Source: Streptomyces sp. cf386 (GTDB lineage: Bacteria; Actinomycetota; Actinomycetes; Streptomycetales; Streptomycetaceae). Taken from it: a stretch of DNA of 57,994 nucleotides. The stretch is taken from contig NZ_FNHV01000027.1 in assembly GCF_900103585.1 (NCBI RefSeq), positions 43,375-101,368 on the forward strand. Direction: 5' to 3'. Shown here piece by piece: positions 1-8,567 of this stretch; position 1 is the stretch's first letter, and every line of letters starts with the position of its first letter. A program made the translations under genes and the position numbers. A model generated the notes under the pieces. It ran no database searches and was not told the origin of the DNA. It worked only from the letters and a program-made list of their open reading frames with translations.

Positions 1-224
1 TCGAGCACTGAGGGACTGGGCCGGGTCTCCTTGCCGCGTTCCAGACGGACGTAGTAGTCGATGCTGATACCCGCCAGCGTGGCCAGCTCCTCGCGACGCA
101 GTCCGGGGGTCCGGCGCAGACCGGGGCCCACGGTGAGGCCTACCAGGTCGGGGCTCGTCTGGGTGCGACGCGCTCGCAGGAACCGGCCCAGTTCCATGTC
201 GGCGCTGCTCTGCTCGGTTGCCAT
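1..224 (-). CDS. XRE-family (MmyB-type) transcriptional regulator, N-terminal part only
   Basis: The minus strand reads from ATG at 224 to the window edge for 74 codons without a stop. The protein begins MATEQSSADMELGRFLRARR, then has the LRRTPGLRREELATLAGIS and DYYVRLERG segments. These are the helix-turn-helix of the large actinobacterial XRE regulators that carry a C-terminal MmyB-like ligand-binding domain (family knowledge; that domain lies outside the window). Such regulators usually repress a divergent oxidoreductase or exporter gene. Here the divergent gene is an MFS exporter, and the 167 bp between them holds a regulatory element that recurs upstream of the paoABC operon, so this is the best candidate for its binding protein (inference). 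Confidence 0.85.
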   Translation of the reverse strand, partial: MATEQSSADMELGRFLRARRTQTSPDLVGLTVGPGLRRTPGLRREELATLAGISIDYYVRLERGKETRPSPSVL

Positions 225-233
225 AGCGCCAGT

Positions 234-321
234 GTCACACCGCGCTGACCTGCGTGGCAGGTGCGTGGGGGGCCCTGTGACACCCCTGAACGTCAGTGCC
301 TGGCAGATCCCGGCCTGCCAC
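234..321. promoter_or_regulatory. Shared regulatory element, copy A (upstream of MFS exporter)
   Basis: The stretch 254-321 aligns without gaps to 4522-4589. Identical blocks include CAGGT (258-262), GGCCCTGT (271-278), ACACCC (280-285), GTCA (292-295), CCTGGCA (299-305) and CCTGCCAC (314-321). TGTCACA at 234-240 and TGTGACA at 276-282 form an inverted pair. The element sits between the divergent regulator and the exporter and is probably an operator. Confidence 0.7.
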
Positions 322-391
322 CGGGGCCGGAAAAGCGCGAGGCTCGATTTCCGACAGCGCACCCGGCCTTCCCAGTGCAGGAGATCATCCC

Positions 392-1840
392 TTGTCCACG
401 TCCGCCTCGTCCGCATCGCTCCAAGTCGGCGCGGCCGGTCCGCCACCGCAGAGCACCTCCGGCGCGCGCCCGGCGCTGGCCGCCGTACTGCTCGGCTTCT
501 TCACGATCATGGTCGACGCGATGATCGTGAACGTGGCCCTGCCCTCGATCGGACGCGGTTTCGGCAGCGGGATGACCGGGCTGCAGTGGGTGGTCGACGG
601 CTACACCCTCGCCTTCGCCGCGTTCCTGCTGTCCGCCGGCGCGGTCAGTGACCGTATCGGGGCCCGTCAGGCGTTCGCCTGCGGCCTCGGCCTGTTCGTG
701 GCGGCGTCCGCGGTCTGCGCGATGGCGCCGAACCTGGGCGTTCTGGTGGCGGCGCGGCTGGTGCAGGGAGCCGGGGCCGCGCTCGTCGTTCCGTCCTCCC
801 TGGCCCTCCTGCGCGAGACCTTCCCCGACCCGGCGGCCCGGGCGAAGGCGATCGCCCTGTGGGGCGTGGGCGGCTCCGTCGGCGCCGCGGCCGGGCCCGT
901 GGCCGGCGGACTGCTCACCCTCGTCGACTGGCGGATGATCTTCTTCGTCAACCTGCCGGTCGGTGCATTGGCCCTGGCGCTGCTCAAGCGCGCCCCTCGC
1001 TCCCCGCGTCAGGAGGTGCCCTTCGACTGGACCGGCCAGGTGGCCGCCGTCGCCGCCATGGGCGCGCTGACCTACGCGGTCATCGAAGCCGGCGCCGACG
1101 GGTTCGGCACCGCACGGGTTCTCGTCGCGTTCGCCGTGGCGGTCGTGGCAGCCGTCGTCTACCTGATCGCCCAGGCCCGTGGGACGCACCCGATGACACC
1201 GCTGCCGCTGCTGCGTTCCCGCACGATGTCGCTCTCGGTCGCCATCGGGTTCGCCCTGAACGTCGCCTTCTACGGGATGATCTTCCTACTGGGGCTGTAC
1301 CTCCAGCAGGTGCACGGGCTGAGCGCGCTCGCCACCGGCGTGGCCTTCCTGCCGATGGCCGTGCTCACCTCCTTCATGGGACCCGTCGCCGCGCGCCTGG
1401 CCCTCCGGTTCGGTGCGCGGATGCCGGTGATCACCGGCCAGTGCCTGATCGCCGCGGGCCTGCTGGCGATGGTGGCCTTGCCCGCCGGCGCGCCGGTATG
1501 GCTGACGGTGGTGCTGATGGTGCCCGTCGGCGCCGGGGGCGCTATGGCCGTGACGGCGCTGGTGTCGCTGCTGCTGGAGAAGGTGCCCGCCGAGCGCGCC
1601 GGTGTCGCCAGTGGTGTGCTGAACGCGTCCCGCCAGCTCGGCGGCGCACTGGCGGTCGCGGTCTTCGGCGCGCTGGTCGCCGACCGGAGCGGGTTCGTGT
1701 CCGGTCTGCACACCAGTCTCCTGATCGCCGCGGCGACCGTGGCGGCGAGCGTCGTGGCCACCGTCCTGCTGCGTACCCAAGTCCCTCATCAGATTCCGGC
1801 CCCTGCTGCCGATACGGACCCGCGTCCGCTCGAACGCTGA
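392..1840 (+). CDS. MFS exporter, EmrB/QacA (DHA2) family
   Basis: Predicted 482-residue proton-driven multidrug exporter of the 14-helix DHA2 group. I chose the TTG at 392 because AGGAG lies at 379-383 with good spacing; the frame is open further upstream to 296 but has no better ribosome site and would add non-hydrophobic sequence across the operator. Visible features are the motif A loop DRIGARQAF after the second helix, the AGPVAGGLL segment of motif C, and the LNASRQLGGALA segment near the end. The substrate is unknown. It is the first gene of a same-strand run with two aldo/keto reductases, so it may export a toxic carbonyl compound or its product (inference). Confidence 0.9.
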   Translation: MSTSASSASLQVGAAGPPPQSTSGARPALAAVLLGFFTIMVDAMIVNVALPSIGRGFGSGMTGLQWVVDGYTLAFAAFLLSAGAVSDRIGARQAFACGLGLFVAASAVCAMAPNLGVLVAARLVQGAGAALVVPSSLALLRETFPDPAARAKAIALWGVGGSVGAAAGPVAGGLLTLVDWRMIFFVNLPVGALALALLKRAPRSPRQEVPFDWTGQVAAVAAMGALTYAVIEAGADGFGTARVLVAFAVAVVAAVVYLIAQARGTHPMTPLPLLRSRTMSLSVAIGFALNVAFYGMIFLLGLYLQQVHGLSALATGVAFLPMAVLTSFMGPVAARLALRFGARMPVITGQCLIAAGLLAMVALPAGAPVWLTVVLMVPVGAGGAMAVTALVSLLLEKVPAERAGVASGVLNASRQLGGALAVAVFGALVADRSGFVSGLHTSLLIAAATVAASVVATVLLRTQVPHQIPAPAADTDPRPLER

Positions 1841-1883
1841 CCGGTCACCTGCCCACCGCGTCCCGCACAGAAAGAACATCCCC

Positions 1884-2735
1884 ATGCAGAACGTCACCCT
1901 CAACAACGGCGTCGAGATGCCGATCCTCGGCTTCGGCGTATTCCAGATCCCGGCGGAGGAGACCGAGCAGGCCGTCACCGACGCCCTGACCGCCGGCTAC
2001 CGGCTGCTCGACACCGCCGCCGCGTACGGCAACGAGGAAGCCGTCGGCCGCGCGATCAAGAACAGCGGCATCCCGCGCGAAGACCTGTTCGTCACCACCA
2101 AGCTGTACGTCCAGGACGCGCCCGCCGAGGAGAACACCAAGCGCGCCTTCGAGACCTCGCTGAACAAGCTCGGCCTGGACTACCTCGACCTATACCTGAT
2201 GCACCAGCCCTACGGCGACGTGTACGGCCAGTGGCGGGCCATGGAGGCCCTCCACCGCGAGGGCCGCGCCAAGGCGATCGGCGTCGCCAACTTCTACCCC
2301 GACCGTCTCCTCGACCTCATCATCAACAACGAGGTCACGCCCGCGGTCAACCAGATCGAGACCCACCCGTTCTTCCAGCGCACCGACTACCAGGAGCTGA
2401 TGCGCGAGCACGGGGTCCAGATCCAGTCCTGGGGCGGGTTCGCCGAGGGCAAGAACGGCCTCTTCACCAATCCGGTCCTGAGCGAGATCGGTGCGAAGCA
2501 CGGCAAGTCGGTGGCGCAGGTGGTGCTCCGCTGGCTGACCCAGCGCGGCGTCGTCGCGATCCCCAAGTCGGTGCGCCCCGAGCGCATGGCGGAGAACCTG
2601 GACGTCTTCGACTTCGACCTCACCGACGACCAGATGGCGGCCATCGCCACCCTGGAGACCGGCGGCACGCTGTTCTTCGACCACCACGACCCGGCCATGG
2701 TCACCTGGCTCAGCGCACGGCGCCTGGAGGCCTGA
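1884..2735 (+). CDS. Aldo/keto reductase (2,5-diketogluconate reductase-like)
   Basis: A 283-residue NADPH-dependent carbonyl reductase with the TIM-barrel AKR fold. The catalytic tetrad is readable as D43, Y48, K73 and H107, in the contexts LLDTAAAYGN, TTKLY and LYLMHQP. The C-terminal IPKSVRPERMAENLDVFDF segment is the usual NADP-binding tail. Length is normal. It begins 43 bp after the MFS exporter on the same strand and is followed by a second AKR, so the three are probably co-transcribed. Likely role: reduction of aldehydes or dicarbonyls to alcohols in the cytoplasm. The substrate cannot be read from sequence. Confidence 0.93.
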   Translation: MQNVTLNNGVEMPILGFGVFQIPAEETEQAVTDALTAGYRLLDTAAAYGNEEAVGRAIKNSGIPREDLFVTTKLYVQDAPAEENTKRAFETSLNKLGLDYLDLYLMHQPYGDVYGQWRAMEALHREGRAKAIGVANFYPDRLLDLIINNEVTPAVNQIETHPFFQRTDYQELMREHGVQIQSWGGFAEGKNGLFTNPVLSEIGAKHGKSVAQVVLRWLTQRGVVAIPKSVRPERMAENLDVFDFDLTDDQMAAIATLETGGTLFFDHHDPAMVTWLSARRLEA

Positions 2736-2773
2736 GCCCCGGAACACGTCCGCACGTCACGAGGAGAAGAACC

Positions 2774-3760
2774 TTGATCACCCGCACTCTCGGCAACGAC
2801 GGCCCGAAGGTCTCCGCGATCGGACTGGGCTGCATGGGGCTCAGCCACGGCTACGGCCCGGCGGTCGACGACAAGAACGGCATCGCCCTCATCCGCGCCG
2901 CCGTCGACCAGGGCGTCACCTTCTTCGACACCGCCCAGGTCTACGGCCCGTTCACCAACGAGGAACTCGTCGGGCAGGCCCTGGCACCCGTACGCGACGA
3001 CGTCGTCATCGCCACCAAGTTCGGCTTCTCCTACGACGGCTCCCGGTCCACCGGCCTGGACAGCCGCCCCGAGCACATCCGGGGGACGGTGGAGGACTCC
3101 CTGCGCCGGCTGGGCGTGGACAGCGTCGACCTGCTCTACCAGCACCGTGTCGACCCCGACGTGCCGATCGAGGAGGTCGCCGGCGCGGTGAAGGGACTCA
3201 TCGAGGCGGGCAAGGTCAAGCACTTCGGCCTGTCCGAGGCCGGGGTGGACGTCATCCGCCGCGCCCACGCCGTGCAGCCGGTCACGGCCCTGCAGAGCGA
3301 GTACTCCCTGTGGTGGCGCGAGCCCGAGGAGCGGATCCTGCCCACGCTGCTCGAACTCGGCATCGGCTTCGTCCCCTTCAGCCCGCTGGGCAAGGGTTTC
3401 CTGACCGGCGCGATCTCCAGCACCACGTCCTTCGGCGACTCCGACCTGCGAGGCAGCCTTCCGCGGTTCACCGAGGAGGCCCGCGCGGCCAACCAGGCCC
3501 TCGTCAACCTGTTGTCGGCCGTCGCCGCCCGCAACGGCACCACCAACGCCCAGATCGCGCTGGCCTGGCTGCTGGCCCAGCACCCCTGGATCGTGCCGAT
3601 CCCCGGCACCACGAAGATCCACCGCCTGCGGGAGAACACAGGCGCGGTGGACATCGAGCTCGCTCCGGAGGACCTGGCGGAGATCACCGAGGCGGCCGCA
3701 CGGATCGACGTCAGTGGCGACCGCTACCCGGAGCACATGCAGCGATGGATCAACCGCTGA
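2774..3760 (+). CDS. Aldo/keto reductase (YhdN/AKR13-like)
   Basis: A 328-residue aldo/keto reductase of a different subfamily from its neighbour. TTG at 2774 follows GAGGAGAA (2761-2767) at good spacing, and the protein opens with the typical RTLGNDGPKVSAIGLGCMG strand. The tetrad is D52, Y57, K82 and H124 (FFDTAQVYG, ATKFGF, LYQHRVD), and the C-terminal PWIVPIPGTTKIHRLREN is the NADPH-binding loop. It lies 38 bp after the first AKR. The paired reductases and the downstream aldehyde oxidase suggest both reductive and oxidative routes for aldehyde removal. Confidence 0.93.
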   Translation: MITRTLGNDGPKVSAIGLGCMGLSHGYGPAVDDKNGIALIRAAVDQGVTFFDTAQVYGPFTNEELVGQALAPVRDDVVIATKFGFSYDGSRSTGLDSRPEHIRGTVEDSLRRLGVDSVDLLYQHRVDPDVPIEEVAGAVKGLIEAGKVKHFGLSEAGVDVIRRAHAVQPVTALQSEYSLWWREPEERILPTLLELGIGFVPFSPLGKGFLTGAISSTTSFGDSDLRGSLPRFTEEARAANQALVNLLSAVAARNGTTNAQIALAWLLAQHPWIVPIPGTTKIHRLRENTGAVDIELAPEDLAEITEAAARIDVSGDRYPEHMQRWINR

Positions 3761-4479
3761 ACCCGCCCGCGGGGCAACGCTGTGCCAGGCAAGGCAAACC
3801 TGCCACGCCGGGGCGCCGCGCGCTCCTTCGTGGCGTACTTCTGGGAGGAGCGACCGTCATGACCGGTGTCCAGATCACCGGTTGTTCCCCCTCGCGGTCG
3901 AGCGACGCTGCGCCTGGGGCCGACGAGCGCCCCGCCGCCACGGCCTCGCCCGGGAGCCGGGTCCTGCTGGCCTACTTCTCCCGGCCGGGCGAGAACTACT
4001 CCTACGGCGGGCGTACGAACCTCAAGACCGGGAACACCGAAGTCCTCGCCCGGATGATCGGCGGGCACATCGAGTGCGACGTGCACCGCATCGAAGCCGT
4101 CGACCCGTACTCCGACGACTACGACGCGACAGTCACCCGCAACGTCCGCGAACAGGACGCTGATGCCCGGCCTGCCATCGCCAACCCCCTGGCCTCGATC
4201 GACGGTTACGACGTGGTGCTGCTGGCCAGCCCCATCTGGAACGTCCGGGCGCCCGTGATCATGTCGACCTTCGCCGACAGGTACGACTTCCGCGGCAAGA
4301 CGGTCCATCCGGTCACGACGCATGCGATGAGCAGACTGGGCACCACCGAACGTGACTACGCGGCCTCCTGCCCGGGCGCGACCATCGGTGATGGGCTCGC
4401 GGTGCGCGGCGAGGAAGTCCGGGATGCCGATGCCGAAGTCCGGTCGTGGCTGCTGCGCATCGGCGTCCTCCAGAACTGA
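3745..4479 (+). CDS. Flavodoxin-like lipoprotein with Tat-like signal
   Basis: The protein carries a flavodoxin_4-type domain: VLLAYFSRPGENYSYGG is the FMN phosphate loop, then VVLLASPIWNVRAP and YDFRGKTVHPVTTHAMS. Before it lies a signal with R24-R25 (GRRALLRGVLLGG) and a lipobox ITGC with the cysteine at 47, so it is predicted to be a Tat-exported lipoprotein on the outer membrane face. The ATG at 3745 overlaps the stop of the preceding reductase by 16 bases. No strong ribosome site was found, and an internal start at 3859 would lose the twin arginines, so I keep 3745. Flavodoxins are usually cytoplasmic; the extracellular prediction fits the exported paoABC enzyme next door, for which it could be an electron partner (inference). 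Confidence 0.82.
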   Translation: MDQPLNPPAGQRCARQGKPATPGRRALLRGVLLGGATVMTGVQITGCSPSRSSDAAPGADERPAATASPGSRVLLAYFSRPGENYSYGGRTNLKTGNTEVLARMIGGHIECDVHRIEAVDPYSDDYDATVTRNVREQDADARPAIANPLASIDGYDVVLLASPIWNVRAPVIMSTFADRYDFRGKTVHPVTTHAMSRLGTTERDYAASCPGATIGDGLAVRGEEVRDADAEVRSWLLRIGVLQN

Positions 4480-4521
4480 CCCGCTTCTCGAACGGGACAG
4501 TCTGACGGTCCCGTGCCATGT

Positions 4522-4589
4522 GCGACAGGTGGGAGAGGGGCCCTGTCACACCCTGGCTGGTCAATACCTGGCAAAACTCGCCCTGCCAC
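4522..4589. promoter_or_regulatory. Shared regulatory element, copy B (upstream of paoA)
   Basis: Second copy of the element seen at 254-321, aligned base for base over about 68 bp. Conserved blocks are CAGGT, GGCCCTGT, ACACCC, GTCA, CCTGGCA and CCTGCCAC, with divergent spacer bases between them, which looks like selection on binding sites rather than a recent duplication. It lies 127 bp before the paoA start. Confidence 0.7.
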
Positions 4590-4715
4590 ACGTCCGGTCG
4601 GCCCCACCAGGCTGAGGGCGGAAGCCGAAATGCCGTGCGGGGCAACGGTGAAACTCCGTCGTGGGCTCACGCCGATCAGCAAGTCCCCTACCTTCCCTGA
4701 GTCGAGAGAGTGAGC

Positions 4716-5357
4716 ATGTCTACCGAAACCCCCGAGTCAGCCACGTCTCCCCCCACCCGGGCCGCGTCCACACCATCGCGCCGTGCCTTCATCGCAACGA
4801 CCTCCGCGGCGGGCGGTGTCATAGCGGCGGGCGGTCTGATCGCGGGTCCCTCGCTGATGGGCGCCGAGGAGGCCACCGCCGCCGAGGCGGCACCAGGCAG
4901 CCGCGTCTCGTTGACCGTCAACGGCGAGCGGCACACCGTCACGGTCGACAACCGCACCTCGCTGCTGGATCTGCTGCGCGAGCATCTCGGTCTGACCGGT
5001 TCCAAGAAGGGCTGCAACGCGGGGGCCTGCGGGGCGTGCACGGTTCTGGTCGATGGTCGGCGGGTCAACTCCTGTCTGACGCTGGCGGTCCGGCTGGAAG
5101 GTGCCGAGGTAACCACCATCGAGGGTTTGACCAAGGGTGATCAACTGCATCCCCTGCAACAGGCGTTCATCGACCAGGACGCCTTCCAGTGCGGCTACTG
5201 CACCCCCGGCCAGATCGTCTCCGGCGTGGGCTGCATCCAGGAGGGGCACACCGGTTCCCCGGAGGAGATCCGGGAGTGGATGAGCGGCAACATCTGCCGC
5301 TGCGGCTGCTACGTCAAGATCGTGCGCGCGGTCGAACAAGCCACGGGCCGGAAGTGA
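4716..5357 (+). CDS. paoA: PaoA-like 2Fe-2S subunit of periplasmic aldehyde oxidoreductase
   Basis: A 213-residue small subunit of a xanthine dehydrogenase family enzyme. The N-terminus has a Tat signal (SRRAFIATTS at 21-30 followed by a hydrophobic run). The plant-type 2Fe-2S ligands are C100, C105, C108 and C120; the second cluster uses C159, C162, C194 and C196 (FQCGYCTPGQ and GNICRCGCY). I chose ATG 4716 over GTG 4710 because of its distance from GAGAG at 4704-4708. The gene order Fe-S, FAD, molybdenum, XdhC, the Tat signal and the extra cluster in the next subunit all match Escherichia coli PaoABCD (YagTSRQ). The folded heterotrimer would be exported on this one signal. Confidence 0.92.
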   Translation: MSTETPESATSPPTRAASTPSRRAFIATTSAAGGVIAAGGLIAGPSLMGAEEATAAEAAPGSRVSLTVNGERHTVTVDNRTSLLDLLREHLGLTGSKKGCNAGACGACTVLVDGRRVNSCLTLAVRLEGAEVTTIEGLTKGDQLHPLQQAFIDQDAFQCGYCTPGQIVSGVGCIQEGHTGSPEEIREWMSGNICRCGCYVKIVRAVEQATGRK

Positions 5358-5363
5358 GTGGCC

Positions 5364-6344
5364 ATGCATCCCTTCTCCTTCACCAAGGCACCCAGCACGC
5401 GTGCGGCTCTGGAGGCCGGTCGCCGCGGCGGCCGTTACATCGCCGGTGGCACCACCCTGGTCGACCTGATGCGCGAGACCGTCGAACGCCCGGAAACCCT
5501 CGTCGACATCAGCGGGCTGCCGTTGGACGAGGTCACCGTCACCGAGCGCGGCGGTCTGCGCATCGGCGCGCTGGTGACCATGAGCGAGGCCGCCGCCCAC
5601 CGCAAGGTGCGGACCCTGTATCCGGTCGTCTCGCAGGCGCTGGAGCTGAGCGCGTCCGCCCAGCTGCGGAACATGGCCACCATCGGCGGCAACATCATGC
5701 AGCGCACCCGGTGCACGTACTTCCGCGATGTGACCGCCGACTGCAACAAGCGCGAGCCCGGCTCAGGTTGCGCCGCGCGGGAGGGCGTCAACCGCAGCCA
5801 CGCGATCCTGGGCACCTCCGAGGACTGCGTGGCCACCCACCCATCCGACGTGGCCGTCGCCTTTGCGGCACTGGAGGCGCGGGTGCATCTGCTCGGCCCG
5901 GGCGGTGAGCGCACCGTCCCCTTCGCCGACTTCCTGCTGCGGCCCGGCGGCACACCTCAGCGCGAACAAGCCCTGACACGAGGCGAGTTGATCACCTCTG
6001 TGGAGATCCCCGCGTATCCGCGCCCGCTCAAGTCCGGCTACCTGAAGGTGCGAGACCGGCAGTCCTACGAATTCGCCCTGACCTCGGCGGCCGTCGCCCT
6101 GCACATCCGTGGCGGCGTGATCCGTGAGGCCCTGGTGGCGGCCGGCGGCGTGGGCACCGTGCCGTGGAAGCTGCCGGCCGTCGAACGAGCCCTCATCGGT
6201 GAGCGCCCTTCGGAACGCCTCTGGGCCCAAGCCGCGTCGCCGGCCGCGGACGGGGCCCAGCCGTTGGAACACAACCGCTTCAAGGTCGAGTTGCTCAAGC
6301 GAACCGTCGAACGCCAGCTGCGCATCGTAGGAGACAGCAAATGA
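5364..6344 (+). CDS. paoB: PaoB-like FAD subunit with extra 4Fe-4S site
   Basis: A 326-residue FAD subunit of the aldehyde oxidoreductase. The FAD-binding segments are YIAGGTTLVDLM (residues 25-36) and TIGGNIMQRTRC (about 106-117). Between them and THPSDVAVA is an insertion containing C117, C127, C136 and C155 (RTRCTYF, DCNKREPGSGC, SEDC). In E. coli PaoB an equivalent insertion binds an additional 4Fe-4S cluster. The start is ATG 5364 or GTG 5358; both begin right after the paoA stop, so translation is probably coupled. It has no signal of its own, as expected if it rides out with PaoA. Confidence 0.92.
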   Translation: MHPFSFTKAPSTRAALEAGRRGGRYIAGGTTLVDLMRETVERPETLVDISGLPLDEVTVTERGGLRIGALVTMSEAAAHRKVRTLYPVVSQALELSASAQLRNMATIGGNIMQRTRCTYFRDVTADCNKREPGSGCAAREGVNRSHAILGTSEDCVATHPSDVAVAFAALEARVHLLGPGGERTVPFADFLLRPGGTPQREQALTRGELITSVEIPAYPRPLKSGYLKVRDRQSYEFALTSAAVALHIRGGVIREALVAAGGVGTVPWKLPAVERALIGERPSERLWAQAASPAADGAQPLEHNRFKVELLKRTVERQLRIVGDSK

Positions 6345-8545
6345 GCCCTCAGCCGCAGGCAGCCGTCGGCGCACCGCTCTCCCGGGTGGACGGGCGCCTG
6401 AAAGTGACCGGTCAGGCCAAGTACGCCGCCGACCACGAGCCGTCGGGGTCCCAGGGGGTCGTGCACGCGGTCGTGGTCGACAGCAGCATCGGCCGGGGCC
6501 GTATCACCGGCATCGACACCCGCGCCGCCGAAGCTCAGCCCGGCGTCCTGAAGGTGATCCACCACTTCAACGCCCCCAAGCTGCCCTACGGGCCCAACCC
6601 CGGGTCGCTGAACCTGCCGGGTGAGCGGCTGCGCGTCTTCCAGGACGACCACGTCCGCTTCCACGGCCAGCCGGTCGCCGTCGTCGTGGCCACCACCCTG
6701 GAGGCCGCCCAGCACGCGGCGAGCCTGGTGAAGATCGACTACGACGCGGAACAGCCCGCCACCGACCTGGCCGAGGCCCCGGCGGCGGGCGAGCCCCGCA
6801 CCTACGCGCGCGGCGACGCCGAGGCGGCCCTGCGCGACGCCCCCGTCCGGCTGGAGATGACGTACCACCCCGCCCGAAACCACCACAACGCGATGGAACT
6901 CCACGCCACCGTCGCCCAGTGGAACGGCGACAAGCTCACGCTGTGGGACAAGACCCAGTGGGTGCAGAGCCCGCGGGACGAACTCGCCGCCAACTTCGGC
7001 ATCCCGGCTCAGAACATCCGCGTCATCTCACCCTTCGTCGGCGGCGCGTTCGGCAACGCCGCGCGGGCCTGGCCGCACATCACCATCGCGGCCCTCGTCG
7101 CCCGCGAAACGGGCCGCCCGGTCAAGCTCGTCCTGACTCGCAGGCAGCTCTACTTCGGGGTCGGCTACCGGCCGTCGTACGAATACAAGGTGCGCCTGGG
7201 CAGCGACCGGCGTGGGCGGCTGACGGCCATGACCCACGACCTGCGCGCGGAGACGTCCAGCTACGAGACGTTCGCCGAGCGCGGCGTCATCGTGCCGGGG
7301 CAGATGCTCTACACAACCCCCAACGTCAGCCAGACGCACCGGACGGTGCCCCTGGATGTCAACACCCCGACCCCGATGCGCGGCCCGGGCTACTCCACCG
7401 CCGCCTTCCCCATCGAAAGCGCGATGGACGAACTCGCACACGAGCTCGACATCGACCCGATCGAGCTGCGGCTGCGCAACGAACCCGACAACGACCAGTC
7501 CAGCGGACGGCCGTTCTCCACCCGGCGACTGCGCGACTGCTACACCGTCGGCGCCCGCGAGTTCGGCTGGAGCCGCCGCAACCCCAAGCCCCGCTCGACC
7601 CGGGACGGCGACTGGCTGATCGGTACCGGCATGGCCACCGCCCTCTACGACACCCTGCGCGCCCCGGGCCAGGCCTCGGTGCGGCTGGACGCCGACGGCA
7701 CCGCCCTGATCGAGTCCTCGACCAGCGACATGGGGCCCGGCACCTACACCTCCATGACCCAGGTCGCCGCCGACGCCCTCGGCCTCGCGGTCCGCAACGT
7801 CACCTTCCGACTCGGCGACACGAACATGCCCACCGCCCCGCTCCACGGCGGCTCGCTGACCATGGCCAGCGTCGGCTCCACCGTCCAGGACGGCTGTGAC
7901 AAGCTGCGCCATCAGGCGATCGAACTCGCCGTCGGGGACTCGCGTTCACCGCTCTACGGCGTCGACGCCGGTGACGTGGTGGTGCGCGGCGGCCGGCTGC
8001 ACGTGAAGGACAACCCCGCGCGTGGGGAGACGTACCGGCAACTCCTCACCCGCAACAAGCGCGAGTATCTGGAGGCGATGGGCTCCTGGAGCCCAGGCCA
8101 GTCACGGTCGTCCATGTACGCCTACGGCGCCGTGTTCGCCGAGGTCGCCGTGGATGCCCGTCTGGGGCTGGTCCGGGTGCGGCGGATGCTCGGTGTCTTC
8201 GACGCGGGGCGGATCGTCAGCCCGAAGCTGGCCGACAGTCAGGCCATCGGCGCCATGGTCGGCGGTATCGGCGCGGCCCTGCTGGAACACACGATCACCG
8301 ACCACCGCGACGGCCGGATCGTCAACGCCAACCTGGCCGACTATCTGGTCCCGGTCAACGCCGACGTACCCGACCTCAAAGCGATCTACGTCGACGGCCG
8401 GGACGACGAGGCCGACCCCCTCGGCGTCAAGGGCCTCGGCGAGGTCGTCCTGGTGGGGGTGGCCCCCGCGATCGCCAACGCCGTCTTCCACGCGACGGGC
8501 CGACGGGTGCGCGAGCTGCCCATCACCGCCGAGTCCCTGCTCTGA
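6341..8545 (+). CDS. paoC: PaoC-like molybdenum cofactor-binding catalytic subunit
   Basis: A 734-residue catalytic subunit of the aldehyde oxidoreductase. ATG 6341 overlaps the preceding stop by four bases (ATGA). Readable features are the N-terminal a/b hammerhead PLSRVDGRLKVTGQAKYAAD, the cofactor loops PFVGGAFG and MRGPGYSTAAFPIESAMDELA, SDMGPGTYTSMTQVAADALG, and the C-terminal KGLGEVV with the general-base glutamate E701 expected for the family. It should oxidise aldehydes to carboxylic acids with water as oxygen donor. The natural aldehyde and electron acceptor are not deducible; E. coli PaoABC prefers aromatic aldehydes. Confidence 0.93.
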   Translation: MSPQPQAAVGAPLSRVDGRLKVTGQAKYAADHEPSGSQGVVHAVVVDSSIGRGRITGIDTRAAEAQPGVLKVIHHFNAPKLPYGPNPGSLNLPGERLRVFQDDHVRFHGQPVAVVVATTLEAAQHAASLVKIDYDAEQPATDLAEAPAAGEPRTYARGDAEAALRDAPVRLEMTYHPARNHHNAMELHATVAQWNGDKLTLWDKTQWVQSPRDELAANFGIPAQNIRVISPFVGGAFGNAARAWPHITIAALVARETGRPVKLVLTRRQLYFGVGYRPSYEYKVRLGSDRRGRLTAMTHDLRAETSSYETFAERGVIVPGQMLYTTPNVSQTHRTVPLDVNTPTPMRGPGYSTAAFPIESAMDELAHELDIDPIELRLRNEPDNDQSSGRPFSTRRLRDCYTVGAREFGWSRRNPKPRSTRDGDWLIGTGMATALYDTLRAPGQASVRLDADGTALIESSTSDMGPGTYTSMTQVAADALGLAVRNVTFRLGDTNMPTAPLHGGSLTMASVGSTVQDGCDKLRHQAIELAVGDSRSPLYGVDAGDVVVRGGRLHVKDNPARGETYRQLLTRNKREYLEAMGSWSPGQSRSSMYAYGAVFAEVAVDARLGLVRVRRMLGVFDAGRIVSPKLADSQAIGAMVGGIGAALLEHTITDHRDGRIVNANLADYLVPVNADVPDLKAIYVDGRDDEADPLGVKGLGEVVLVGVAPAIANAVFHATGRRVRELPITAESLL

Positions 8546-8567
8546 ACCGTCCTTGGAGAGCCCGCCC

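Noticed and set aside
234..282. TGTCACA boxes in the shared element as possible ECF41 promoters
   Set aside because: Neither the copies here nor those at 4544-4550 have CGTC at 16-base spacing on either strand; only 57362-57388 fits the ECF41 pattern.
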